The notes under the pieces are model-generated. The model searched no databases. It had not been told where the DNA came from and worked only from the letters and a program-made list of their open reading frames with translations. This document shows positions 7,401 to 13,944 of a DNA stretch of 26,783 nucleotides, piece by piece. The stretch covers positions 1-26,783 of the forward strand of contig CBFIHR010000060.1 of NCBI GenBank assembly GCA_965662365.1, given 5' to 3'. Both the position numbers and the translations under genes were made by a program. Each line of letters begins with the position of its first letter. The first letter of the stretch is position 1. This DNA comes from CAWVWD01 sp965662365 (lineage in GTDB: Bacteria; Bacteroidota; Bacteroidia; Chitinophagales; Saprospiraceae).

Positions 7401-7825
7401 TGCTTATCCTCTCCGTCAATTCCACCAGAATTACACACATAAATATCCATCAAACCATCGCCATTCACATCGGCCATACTTACACCTGTACTCCAGGCAC
7501 GAGTTCCACCAACACCTGCCGATTTCGTAATATCTTCAAATTTGAAATCGCCTTTATTTAAAAATAGCTTATTTTCGGTTTGATTTGCCGTCATGTAAAT
7601 ATCTAACAAACCATCATTATTCACATCGCCCATTGCAACACCGCCACCATTATAAAAGTTACGATATTTATAAATATTAAAATTTGGATTCATATAATCC
7701 AACATATTTTCAAATTCGATGCCTGTCACCGAACTCGGCATTTCTGAAAACATCGTATCTTTTGATACTTCCGTTTTACAACTTGTGAGGATAATTGCGA
7801 CTAATATTATATATGTGTATCTCAT
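4484..7825 (-). CDS. FG-GAP/VCBS repeat lipoprotein with ASPIC/UnbV domain (paralog 1)
   Basis: The 1113-residue product starts with a lipoprotein signal (MRYTYIILVAIILTSC, lipidated C16), placing it on the cell surface or outer membrane. Many FG-GAP-like repeats with calcium-loop motifs such as DVNNDGLLDIY (67-77), DVNGDGLMDIY (119-129), DYDKDGDLDCY (180-190), DLDNDGDLDL (491-500) and DVNGDGKEDFYV (669-680) predict two beta-propeller-like blocks. Between them, about 525-610, is an ASPIC/UnbV-type domain (AVGAKVTIKHGD, GFQSTVDFRPNFGLG, VDSVIVEWYN). Proteins of this plan are frequent near SusCD pairs in Bacteroidota; they probably bind glycans or proteins, but no enzyme activity is established. 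It is paralogous along its whole length to the 8679-12068 product. Compared with that paralog it has four extra residues at a DSEASGQA stretch (224-231), encoded by repeat site B. It is likely the last gene of a three-gene unit. Confidence 0.88.
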   Translation of the reverse strand: MRYTYIILVAIILTSCKTEVSKDTMFSEMPSSVTGIEFENMLDYMNPNFNIYKYRNFYNGGGVAMGDVNNDGLLDIYMTANQTENKLFLNKGDFKFEDITKSAGVGGTRAWSTGVSMADVNGDGLMDIYVCNSGGIDGEDKQNELFINKGVKDGKPTFEEVGEQYGLADKGYSTHAAFFDYDKDGDLDCYLLNNSYQAIGSFNLRKNERPKRDEVGGDKLLRNDSEASGQAKFTDVSEEAGIYGSVIGFGLGVTVGDINFDGWQDIYVSNDFFERDYIYINNHDGTFTEELEKQIKSTSAASMGADMADMNNDGLPEIFVTEMLPEPNERVKTVTTFESWDNYQNKLVNGYYHQFTRNMLHLHNGISPVFDNKANVTFSEVGRLAGVHATDWSWGALMADYNNDGNKDLFIANGIYQDLTDQDYLNFLADENTKKYKQKDGSTHPKLLEAIPSVRIKNYMYQNNGNLSFTNEVDNWGLGTASHSNGSAYGDLDNDGDLDLVVNNVNMPCFVYRNNAETLTDNHYLKFNLIGKGKNQQAVGAKVTIKHGDNIYYLEQMPIRGFQSTVDFRPNFGLGALAKVDSVIVEWYNLDALTIMTDVPTNQILTLKETDGKPGKYYRNTTPKTLVNNISDVLNIDYQHQENRFVDFDRDRLLYHLRSTEGPRIAVSDVNGDGKEDFYVGGAKGTAGKLFIQSGNGFRVATQAVFEADKESEDLGCLFFDANGDGQQDLYVTSGGSEFSPSALPLYDRLYMNQNGTFVKSDQKLPVRQLATTSCVTAGDFDGDGDNDLFVGSRMRSFYYGVPVNGYILQNDGKGEFTDVTATIAKDLQQIGMITDAIWSDIDGDEDLDLMVVGEWMPITIFENKNGQFTQSENLKIPNSNGWWNAIEAADVDKDGDMDFIVGNHGLNSRFKTSIENPACLFVNDFDKNGTAEQIICTYNGDNNYPMALRHDMVMQMPHLKKRFLKYNAYQNATINDLFSEEEMKNTITLKAQTFESMILLNDGKGKFEMKSLPKAAQTSPVYAILVKDVDGDDNLDILLGGNLYGAKPEVGRYDANNGLVLKGDGKGDFTIISSARSGFFVDGEMRDLVTLQVGNREVIVAARNNDSLVIFE
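7130..7153 (-). repeat. In-frame short repeat (site B, encodes SEASGQAK)
   Basis: On the minus strand the stretch includes GAGGCTTCGGGGCAGGCGAA. It matches site A in sequence and frame. Its last 14 bases (CGGGGCAGGCGAAA) are identical to part of site C (10146-10159). The paralogous lipoprotein has only ENGE between the flanking RN and KF residues, so this looks like an insertion. Confidence 0.65.
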
Positions 7826-7854
7826 TATTTTTTAATTCCAATAATTCACGATTT

Positions 7855-7897
7855 GATAGGACCTTGCCCTATCCTATTATTCTAATCCCGTTGGGAT
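7855..7897. repeat. Two small hairpins upstream of paralog 1
   Basis: GATAGG/CCTATC (7855-7873, 7-base loop) and ATCCC-GTT-GGGAT (7885-7897, followed by ATTTTTTT on the plus strand) lie in the 152-base gap before the 4484-7825 gene. The second begins ATTCTAAYYCCGTT, as does the sequence in the KilA-N leader near 3108-3121. That suggests a dispersed Bacteroidota intergenic repeat. A further weak stem, TCCTTT/AAAGGA, is at about 7948-7963. Confidence 0.45.
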
Positions 7898-7977
7898 ATT
7901 TTTTTGTTCAATTTTGGACTTTTTGATATTTGCTGTCTGGCTTCTCTTCCTTTTTAAAGGAGAAATTGAGAGAGGTT

Positions 7978-8607
7978 TCAATCGGATTCACTTCCTAAAG
8001 CTTCTTCTTCTTTTCGTTTTTCCTCTAACTTTTTCAATTCTTGTTCTACTGTCAAATCAGTAAATGTAGCAGTTACATAAGTACCGACACTTTCACGTTC
8101 TAACAAAATGCGACGATTACCGTCAATTTTCACCAATGCAACCGTATCTGTCGGGTGCGGAATTTCAATAAATTCATTGCCACCGTACCATTCCATCATT
8201 TCATTTTTTACTCGCTCTCGTAAATTTGTCGCTGAAAAGTCTTCGTTCCATGGTGCCCAGCCATCGTAAGTGAACTTCACTGGCATATTCCATATTTTTT
8301 CTTCATAAAAATCTGGATAAAATACCATTCGTGCCGAATGTTTTAACTCGTCTTTTAAGTGATGTTCTGGCTTTCCGCCCATTCCCATATATAAAACAGA
8401 ATCTTTATTTAACTCCGAACATCGGATAAAAAAGTCCTGTCTGCTCATTCCTAATTTCAAATCAAAAAATAACGAATCATAACGTTTACCACTTTTTAGA
8501 GCTTCACGCTCCATTTTTTCGTATAGCGTTTTTGGTGCTTCTTCTCCACAACTCACCATACCGAACGCTATTCCAATAACCGCAATTAGTAAAAATATGT
8601 ATTTCAT
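7978..8607 (-). CDS. Small lipoprotein of unknown function
   Basis: The 209-residue protein has a clear lipoprotein signal with lipidated cysteine C20 (MVSC), followed by a short linker and a globular domain. Conserved-looking segments are YDSLFFDLKLGMSRQDFF (43-60), ARMVFYPDFYEEKIWNMPV (92-110), YDGWAPWN (114-121) and EMMEWYGGNEF (136-146), then a beta-rich stretch and an acidic, lysine/glutamate-rich coil at the C-terminus (187-205). I do not recognise a named family or catalytic motif. It lies between the two FG-GAP/ASPIC lipoprotein genes on the same strand, 71 bases after one and 152 before the other. It probably belongs to the same surface assembly, and its role there is unknown. Confidence 0.8.
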   Translation of the reverse strand: MKYIFLLIAVIGIAFGMVSCGEEAPKTLYEKMEREALKSGKRYDSLFFDLKLGMSRQDFFIRCSELNKDSVLYMGMGGKPEHHLKDELKHSARMVFYPDFYEEKIWNMPVKFTYDGWAPWNEDFSATNLRERVKNEMMEWYGGNEFIEIPHPTDTVALVKIDGNRRILLERESVGTYVTATFTDLTVEQELKKLEEKRKEEEALGSESD

Positions 8608-8678
8608 TTTTTTATACTTTTTAATTTTAAGATTTTAGAAGTCAAACGCTTCGAAAGTTTCCGACCTCGAATCCAACC

Positions 8679-11600
8679 TCATTTTTTAATTTTTATCACC
8701 TCTAATTGATCATTATTTTTCGCTATCAATAATTGATTGCCAATCAAAGCCAAATCCCGAATTTGTCCTTTTATAAATAAGCCTGAATTTACCGCTTTTA
8801 CCGTTCTAAAATTACCTTTTCCATCACCTTTCAAAAGTAATCCATGCGAACCGTCATAACGACCAACTTCAGGTTTTACTCGGTAAAAATTTCCACCTAA
8901 AATAACGTCTAAATTCCCATCATCGTCAATATCCGAAACCTCAATCGCATAAATCGGAGCGAATTGTGCTTCAATTGGTAATGACTGAAATTTAAACTGA
9001 CCATTTTCATTAATAAAAACACCACTACGCATTTCGTGTGCTTCTAAAATAACTGAATTTTCCAGCTGTTGTTTTGAAAAAATATTATTTATCGTCTGCA
9101 ACTGATAATCCTTATATTTCAAATATCGCTTTTTCAAATTCGGTAACGACATCACTAAGTCATGCCGCAACGCAAACGGATAAATCGTATCCGTGTTGTA
9201 GGCACAAAGAATTTGTTCCACCATTCCATTTCCATCAAAATCATTGACGTACATCGTTACCGGATAATTTTTAAATGCCTTAAATCGAGTATTCAAGCCA
9301 TGATTTCCAACCACAAAATCTATATCACCATCATTATCCACATCTGCGGCTTTCAACGTATTCCACCAGCCATTTGAATTTTTAATTTTCAATGCTCCAT
9401 TTTCAATTAACTTTCCATTGTTGTTTTTGAAAATTGTCAGCGGCATCCACTCTCCTACTATCACCAAATCTTTGTCCTTATCCCCGTCAACATCTGCCCA
9501 AACCGCGTCGGTAATCATCCCAATTTCCTTCAATTCTGGAGCGATTTCTTTTGTAATATTAGTAAAATTCCCTTTTCCGTCATTCTCTAATACATAACCA
9601 TTCGATGGCACACCATACAAACCAGAACGCATTCGAACGCCTACAAATAAATCCACATCGCCATCATTATCAAAGTCATTCGCTGCGACACAAGACGTAT
9701 GTTCGAACTTTTCATTTGGTAAAATCTGTTTGCTAACTTTAAAGTTTCCACGACCATCATTAAAATACAACCTGTCTTTTAGAGCCGATGAAGCCCTTGA
9801 ATATTCATTTGTACCGCTCACCACATACAAATCCAAATCCTTATCACCATCTGCATCAAAAAATATCGCTCCAACATCTTCCCCATTTTTGTCCACTTCA
9901 AACGCACTCACCGATTTTGCTATAAATTGTCCATTTTTTTGAATAAATAACTGACCGGCTTGTCCTCTCGCACCACCAATATAAACATCTTCTTGACCAT
10001 CACCATTCACATCACCTTTTGCCAATTTTGGGCCTTCGGTCGAAATCATTTGATAGATTAATCGTTCTTTGTTGAAGTCGGAATAGCTGTTTTCTTTGTG
10101 TACAAATGGTAATTTGGTGGTTTTTGAAAAGTATTTTTTTCTTGCTTTCGCCTGCCCCGCTGTGTCCCGAAAACTCGGGGAAAACTCGGTGGTGAAATAA
10201 TAGGTCTCGGCATTACTTTTCTTTTGTTCTAATACCAAAGTTTGGTTCGTTTCCACATCTGTCAGAATCGTATAAGTGTCATTCATCCATCGAATAATGA
10301 CCGAATCCACCGTTTTATAATTGGCCAAACCAAAGTGCAATTTATAATCTACCGACGACTGAAAACCACGATGCGGAGCCAACTCTTGATAAAAAACTTG
10401 CCCATCATGCACAATACTCACTTGCGTTCCAACCCCAAATTGATTCAGTTTTTCCCCTTCAAACTCAAAACTCAAAAAGCGATTTTCGGGATAGTGAATT
10501 TCCGCATTGTTCCGATAAATACTCGCAGGCATATTCACATTATTCACCACCAAATCCAAGTCGCCATCATTATCCAAATCCGCATAAGCTGAACCATTCG
10601 AAAAAGTCGGTTCACCTAAGCCTAACTCTTCCGCCTTATTCTCAAAATTAAAATTTCCTTGGTTGACGAATAAATAATTTGGCAACGGATTTGATGGAAT
10701 TTCGTCCATCATACTCGTAATCACCGCATTATTACCTTTGGCGATTTCCTGTTTTATAGTAATCGGATTAAAGAAATTTACATAATCCTGGTTCATCAAA
10801 TCTTTATAAATTCCATTGGCCACAAAGATTTCCTTCAATCCATTGTTATCAAAATCTGCCATTAATGCTCCCCAACTCCAGTCTGTTGCATGCACATTCG
10901 CCAATCGACCGATTTCGTCGAAATGTACCGTTGGAATAGAATCATCATTATCAATCAAGCCGGTATTTAACTGTAATACATTACGAGTAAATTGATAATA
11001 ATAGTCATTTTCAACCATTCGTTGATAGGTTTCCCAAGAATCGAAAGTCATCGTTGTTTTTAGTCGAGCTTCGTCACGAGGCATCATGTCAGTTACATAA
11101 ATTTCGGGATACCCGTCATTCGTCAAATCTGCCATATCAGCACCCATTGAGCTTTTGCTCAACTCCCGAATTGAGGTTGTTAAATCCTCTTTGAATGTGC
11201 CATTTTGTTGATTAATGTATAAATAATCTCGCTCAAAAAAGTCATTCGATACAAAAATATCCGGCCAACCGTCTCGATTCACATCGCCAACAGTAACTCC
11301 CAAACCAAAGCCAATTGCACTGGTATAAATCCCGGCTTCTCGACTGACATCTACAAATTTTTCACCATTTTCGTTACGATACAATTTATTTCCACCCAAC
11401 GAATCCGGTCGTTCTCTTAAGCCTTTCACCAAGTCATAATTTCCAACTGAACGCAAGGAATTATTTAACAAATAACAATCTAAATCACCATCTTTATCAT
11501 AATCAAAAAAAGCGGCATGAGAAGATAAGCCCAAGTCATTAATGCCATATTCAGCGGCTTTTTCGGTAAAAGTTACCTCGCCATTTTCGTCAGCACCATT

Positions 11601-12068
11601 GTTTATAAAAAGTTCGTTATTGCGATTTTCACCATCTGGCGTTCCTGCTTTACAAACATAAATATCTAACCAGCCATCACCATTCACATCGACCATACTC
11701 GCACCAGTTGACCACACATTACGAGAAGCGACTTTGGCACTTTTCGTAATATCTTTAAATTTAAAATTACCTTGATTTAAGTATAGTTGATTGTCTTTTT
11801 GATTCCCACAAAAATAGATGTCTGGCAAACCGTCATTATTCACATCACCAACAGCGACTCCACCACCGTTATAAAAATTTTTGTATAAATAGGCGTTAAA
11901 TTCCTCAGTATGCTCTAAGTTATTTTCAAAAGAAATACCCGTAAGGCCTTCGGGCAAACTGGAAAATAGTTTATCGGTCGAAACCTCGGCATTTCGACAA
12001 TTCGAAAAGATAATTAATAGTATAAATCCTATTATTAATAAAGATAATATATTGCTTAATTTTGGCAT
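8679..12068 (-). CDS. FG-GAP/VCBS repeat lipoprotein with ASPIC/UnbV domain (paralog 2)
   Basis: The 1129-residue product carries a lipoprotein signal ending in FSNC (C24). FG-GAP-type loops recur through its length, for example DVNNDGLPDIYF (75-86), DVNGDGWLDIYV (127-138), DYDKDGDLDCYL (189-200), DLDNDGDLDLVV (497-508) and DVNGDGQEDVYI (686-697). An ASPIC/UnbV-like domain lies at about 530-615 (FGVGTQVSIVHDG, GFQSSVDYKLHFGLA, VDSVIIRWMND). It is co-linear with the product at 4484-7825, so the two arose by duplication. Residues ~628-645 form an insertion relative to the paralog, encoded by repeat site C. It is first in a three-gene unit that starts after the SusD terminator. A surface-exposed accessory role for the SusCD pair is inferred from context only. 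Confidence 0.88.
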   Translation of the reverse strand: MPKLSNILSLLIIGFILLIIFSNCRNAEVSTDKLFSSLPEGLTGISFENNLEHTEEFNAYLYKNFYNGGGVAVGDVNNDGLPDIYFCGNQKDNQLYLNQGNFKFKDITKSAKVASRNVWSTGASMVDVNGDGWLDIYVCKAGTPDGENRNNELFINNGADENGEVTFTEKAAEYGINDLGLSSHAAFFDYDKDGDLDCYLLNNSLRSVGNYDLVKGLRERPDSLGGNKLYRNENGEKFVDVSREAGIYTSAIGFGLGVTVGDVNRDGWPDIFVSNDFFERDYLYINQQNGTFKEDLTTSIRELSKSSMGADMADLTNDGYPEIYVTDMMPRDEARLKTTMTFDSWETYQRMVENDYYYQFTRNVLQLNTGLIDNDDSIPTVHFDEIGRLANVHATDWSWGALMADFDNNGLKEIFVANGIYKDLMNQDYVNFFNPITIKQEIAKGNNAVITSMMDEIPSNPLPNYLFVNQGNFNFENKAEELGLGEPTFSNGSAYADLDNDGDLDLVVNNVNMPASIYRNNAEIHYPENRFLSFEFEGEKLNQFGVGTQVSIVHDGQVFYQELAPHRGFQSSVDYKLHFGLANYKTVDSVIIRWMNDTYTILTDVETNQTLVLEQKKSNAETYYFTTEFSPSFRDTAGQAKARKKYFSKTTKLPFVHKENSYSDFNKERLIYQMISTEGPKLAKGDVNGDGQEDVYIGGARGQAGQLFIQKNGQFIAKSVSAFEVDKNGEDVGAIFFDADGDKDLDLYVVSGTNEYSRASSALKDRLYFNDGRGNFKVSKQILPNEKFEHTSCVAANDFDNDGDVDLFVGVRMRSGLYGVPSNGYVLENDGKGNFTNITKEIAPELKEIGMITDAVWADVDGDKDKDLVIVGEWMPLTIFKNNNGKLIENGALKIKNSNGWWNTLKAADVDNDGDIDFVVGNHGLNTRFKAFKNYPVTMYVNDFDGNGMVEQILCAYNTDTIYPFALRHDLVMSLPNLKKRYLKYKDYQLQTINNIFSKQQLENSVILEAHEMRSGVFINENGQFKFQSLPIEAQFAPIYAIEVSDIDDDGNLDVILGGNFYRVKPEVGRYDGSHGLLLKGDGKGNFRTVKAVNSGLFIKGQIRDLALIGNQLLIAKNNDQLEVIKIKK
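10146..10189 (-). repeat. In-frame repeat with hairpin (site C, encodes SPSFRDTAGQAK)
   Basis: Positions 10146-10159 are identical to 14 bases of site B. Next to it CCCGA/TCGGG (10166-10170 and 10175-10179, loop AAAC) forms a hairpin. AAAACTCGG occurs twice in tandem (about 10171-10178 and 10181-10189). The region adds about 11 residues relative to the paralogous lipoprotein. Confidence 0.6.
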
Positions 12069-12111
12069 TTTGGCTTTGGTAAATATTTAGACTATCATCA
12101 AAATTGATGTG

Positions 12112-12119
12112 CAAATTTA
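12112..12119 (-). promoter_or_regulatory. Possible -7 box for the lipoprotein unit
   Basis: TAAATTTG on the minus strand matches TAnnTTTG and would start transcription about 37 bases before the 12068 start codon. No convincing -33 TTTG is found at the right spacing. Its position just after the SusD terminator supports a separate promoter here. Confidence 0.35.
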
Positions 12120-12172
12120 CAAAATCTATATTGGTATTATAATAATTTATATCATCATAACACACCTTTCAT

Positions 12173-12217
12173 AAAAAAAGAAAGCAAGTATCTCATAAGA
12201 GATAACTTGCCTTCTTT
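12173..12217 (-). terminator. Strong terminator after susD
   Basis: On the minus strand a long stem pairs AAAGAAGGCAAGTTATCTC with GAGATACTTGCTTTCTTT, with one bulge, one mismatch and a 4-base loop. A run of seven T residues follows. It lies 33 bases after the susD stop and should separate the SusCD transcript from the lipoprotein genes downstream. Confidence 0.85.
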
Positions 12218-12250
12218 GTCAATATAATCTAAATCGAGAATTACTTGTTC

Positions 12251-13807
12251 TTAGTAACCTGGATTCTGTACTAAATTCGGATTCGCACTTATCTGCTCAG
12301 CAGGAATAGGGAATACCTTTCTGAAATCATCAGAATGTGCATCTTTAAAGTCCCAAGCTGCTCCCCATTGTCCGAAACGAATTAAGTCAGGACGACGAGT
12401 TCCTTCGAAGAACATCTCACGACCACGCTCTGCTAATAAAGCATCCGCATCAATCGTAGTAAAATCAGGCATACCTGCACGAGAACGTACTTGATTAACC
12501 AAAGCGATTGCAGCAGCATCGTTACCTAATCTGTGCTCACACTCAGCAGCATCTAACAAGATACCTGCATAACGGAATAATACGAAATCGTTATTCAAAT
12601 CAGGTCTTCCTGTTCCACCACCGTACTCATATTTTCCAACACGAGCACCTGCTTGACGTAAACAGTTAGGCTCTAACTCATTTAAGGCTGGTGTGAATAC
12701 GATACCTGGTCCATCAGGATCAGCAGGCTCAGCAGAAGGATCTGTTAAAACAGAACCATCAGCAGCATATTGAGGACCTGCGTGGAAGTTACCTCTTACA
12801 GAGTTATCACCATAAGTACCTTTACGTAAATCTGCATCATCATAAGAATTATAGAAATCTGCTAATGAACAGTATCCGTTCCAAGGCTGATCTACTAAAC
12901 CGAATGTATTTTGGCTTGAGTAGTGTAATGTCATTTGTGCAATGTTGAAACCTGTAGCTTGTGCCTCATCGTAAGGTACAACTAAGATGTTCTCATTAGA
13001 ACCAGAGTTTTCAGTTGCGAAGTTTGCGAAGTAATCAGACTCTAAAGAATATAAGTTAGAGTTAATGATTTCATTCGCTGCATCTAATGCTTTTTGGTAC
13101 TGTGCTGTTCCTGTGTACACTTCTGCATTTAAGTACAAACGAGTTTGTAACGCTTTACCTGCCCAGTAATTGAAACGAGCATAAGTTGCACCATTTTTGT
13201 CTTGTGTCAATAAAGGTACATTTTCCGCCAACTCTGCCTCAACAAAGTCATAAACCTCTTGACGAGAGTTATTAGCTGGATTCTGAGGAGCATCAGAGAA
13301 AGACTCAATAATAGGTACATTACCATACAAGTCCAACAACCAGTAGTAGAAGTAAGCACGTAAAACCTTTACCTCAGCAGTAAAACCTGCTGCTACATCT
13401 GGCTCTACACGACCTCTTGCTACTAGGTCTTCAAATAACTCAATTACACGGTTACAGTTAGAAATACCACCGTAGATATTTACCCAACCGTTTAATACTG
13501 CCTCTTCACCTGGTCCAAACTCATGTCTGTGTACGCGTAACCATTGACCACCATCAAACCAATCCGCACCACGGTGAGGAATAGCTAATTCATCTGAAGA
13601 AATACCATTCAGTGAGTAGTAGCTATTGTGCTGACCAATAGGATATAAGCTGGTATAAGTTGCTCCCAAAGCAGCAATGAATTGTGCTTCTGTTGTAGGG
13701 AAGTTCGCCTCTGTTAATTCTGAGAACACTTCCTCTTCCAAATCTGTACAAGCAGTGAAAGACACTACTAACAAACTTAAAAGCAAATATTTATTCCAAA
13801 TTTTCAT
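12251..13807 (-). CDS. susD: SusD/RagB-family outer-membrane nutrient-binding lipoprotein
   Basis: The 518-residue protein has a lipoprotein signal ending in FTAC (C20), so it is tethered to the outer membrane. SusD-like features are the TPR-type helices around NCNRVIELFEDL, VKVLRAYFYYWLLDLYGNVPII (~147-168) and YQKALDAANEIINSN. The C-terminal signatures are LLDAAECEHRLGNDAAAIALVNQVRSRAGMP and GREMFFEGTRRPDLIRFGQW, followed by IPAEQISANPNLVQNPGY, the classic SusD end. It caps the SusC channel and hands over oligosaccharides or other oligomers. The gene follows susC by 137 bases and ends in a strong terminator. The substrate cannot be deduced. The symbol is the family name, not a claim of starch specificity. 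Confidence 0.95.
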   Translation of the reverse strand: MKIWNKYLLLSLLVVSFTACTDLEEEVFSELTEANFPTTEAQFIAALGATYTSLYPIGQHNSYYSLNGISSDELAIPHRGADWFDGGQWLRVHRHEFGPGEEAVLNGWVNIYGGISNCNRVIELFEDLVARGRVEPDVAAGFTAEVKVLRAYFYYWLLDLYGNVPIIESFSDAPQNPANNSRQEVYDFVEAELAENVPLLTQDKNGATYARFNYWAGKALQTRLYLNAEVYTGTAQYQKALDAANEIINSNLYSLESDYFANFATENSGSNENILVVPYDEAQATGFNIAQMTLHYSSQNTFGLVDQPWNGYCSLADFYNSYDDADLRKGTYGDNSVRGNFHAGPQYAADGSVLTDPSAEPADPDGPGIVFTPALNELEPNCLRQAGARVGKYEYGGGTGRPDLNNDFVLFRYAGILLDAAECEHRLGNDAAAIALVNQVRSRAGMPDFTTIDADALLAERGREMFFEGTRRPDLIRFGQWGAAWDFKDAHSDDFRKVFPIPAEQISANPNLVQNPGY

Positions 13808-13826
13808 AATAGTTTTATTTTGTTTT

Positions 13827-13854
13827 TAATAATCCAAATTTAATTAGATTATTA
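13827..13854. repeat. Hairpin just before susD
   Basis: TAATAATC (13827-13834) and GATTATTA (13847-13854) make an 8-bp perfect stem with a 12-base loop, 20 bases upstream of the susD start codon. It could influence susD translation or mRNA stability. Confidence 0.5.
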
Positions 13855-13874
13855 GTTTTTTTAAAATGACTCTC

Positions 13875-13913
13875 AATTATTTAAATCTTATCTAAATAAG
13901 GGATTAAATAATT
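13875..13913. repeat. Hairpin in the susC-susD gap
   Basis: AATTATTTAAATC (13875-13887) pairs with GATTAAATAATT (13902-13913) with one bulged A and a 14-base loop. It lies 31 bases after the susC stop. It is A/T-only apart from one closing C-G pair, so it is a moderate structure at best. Confidence 0.45.
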
Positions 13914-13944
13914 ATTAGATGATAAACATTCTAAAAGGTCTATC

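Noticed and set aside
10242..10592. A 116-codon plus-strand frame opposite the paralog 2 lipoprotein gene
   Set aside because: It is antisense to a well-supported FG-GAP coding region; the histidine- and isoleucine-rich product mirrors the Asp/Asn-rich repeats on the other strand.
11971..12165. A minus-strand frame overlapping the start of the paralog 2 gene in another frame
   Set aside because: It overlaps the lipoprotein signal sequence and the promoter/leader region, and its Asn/Ile/Tyr-rich product has no domain.
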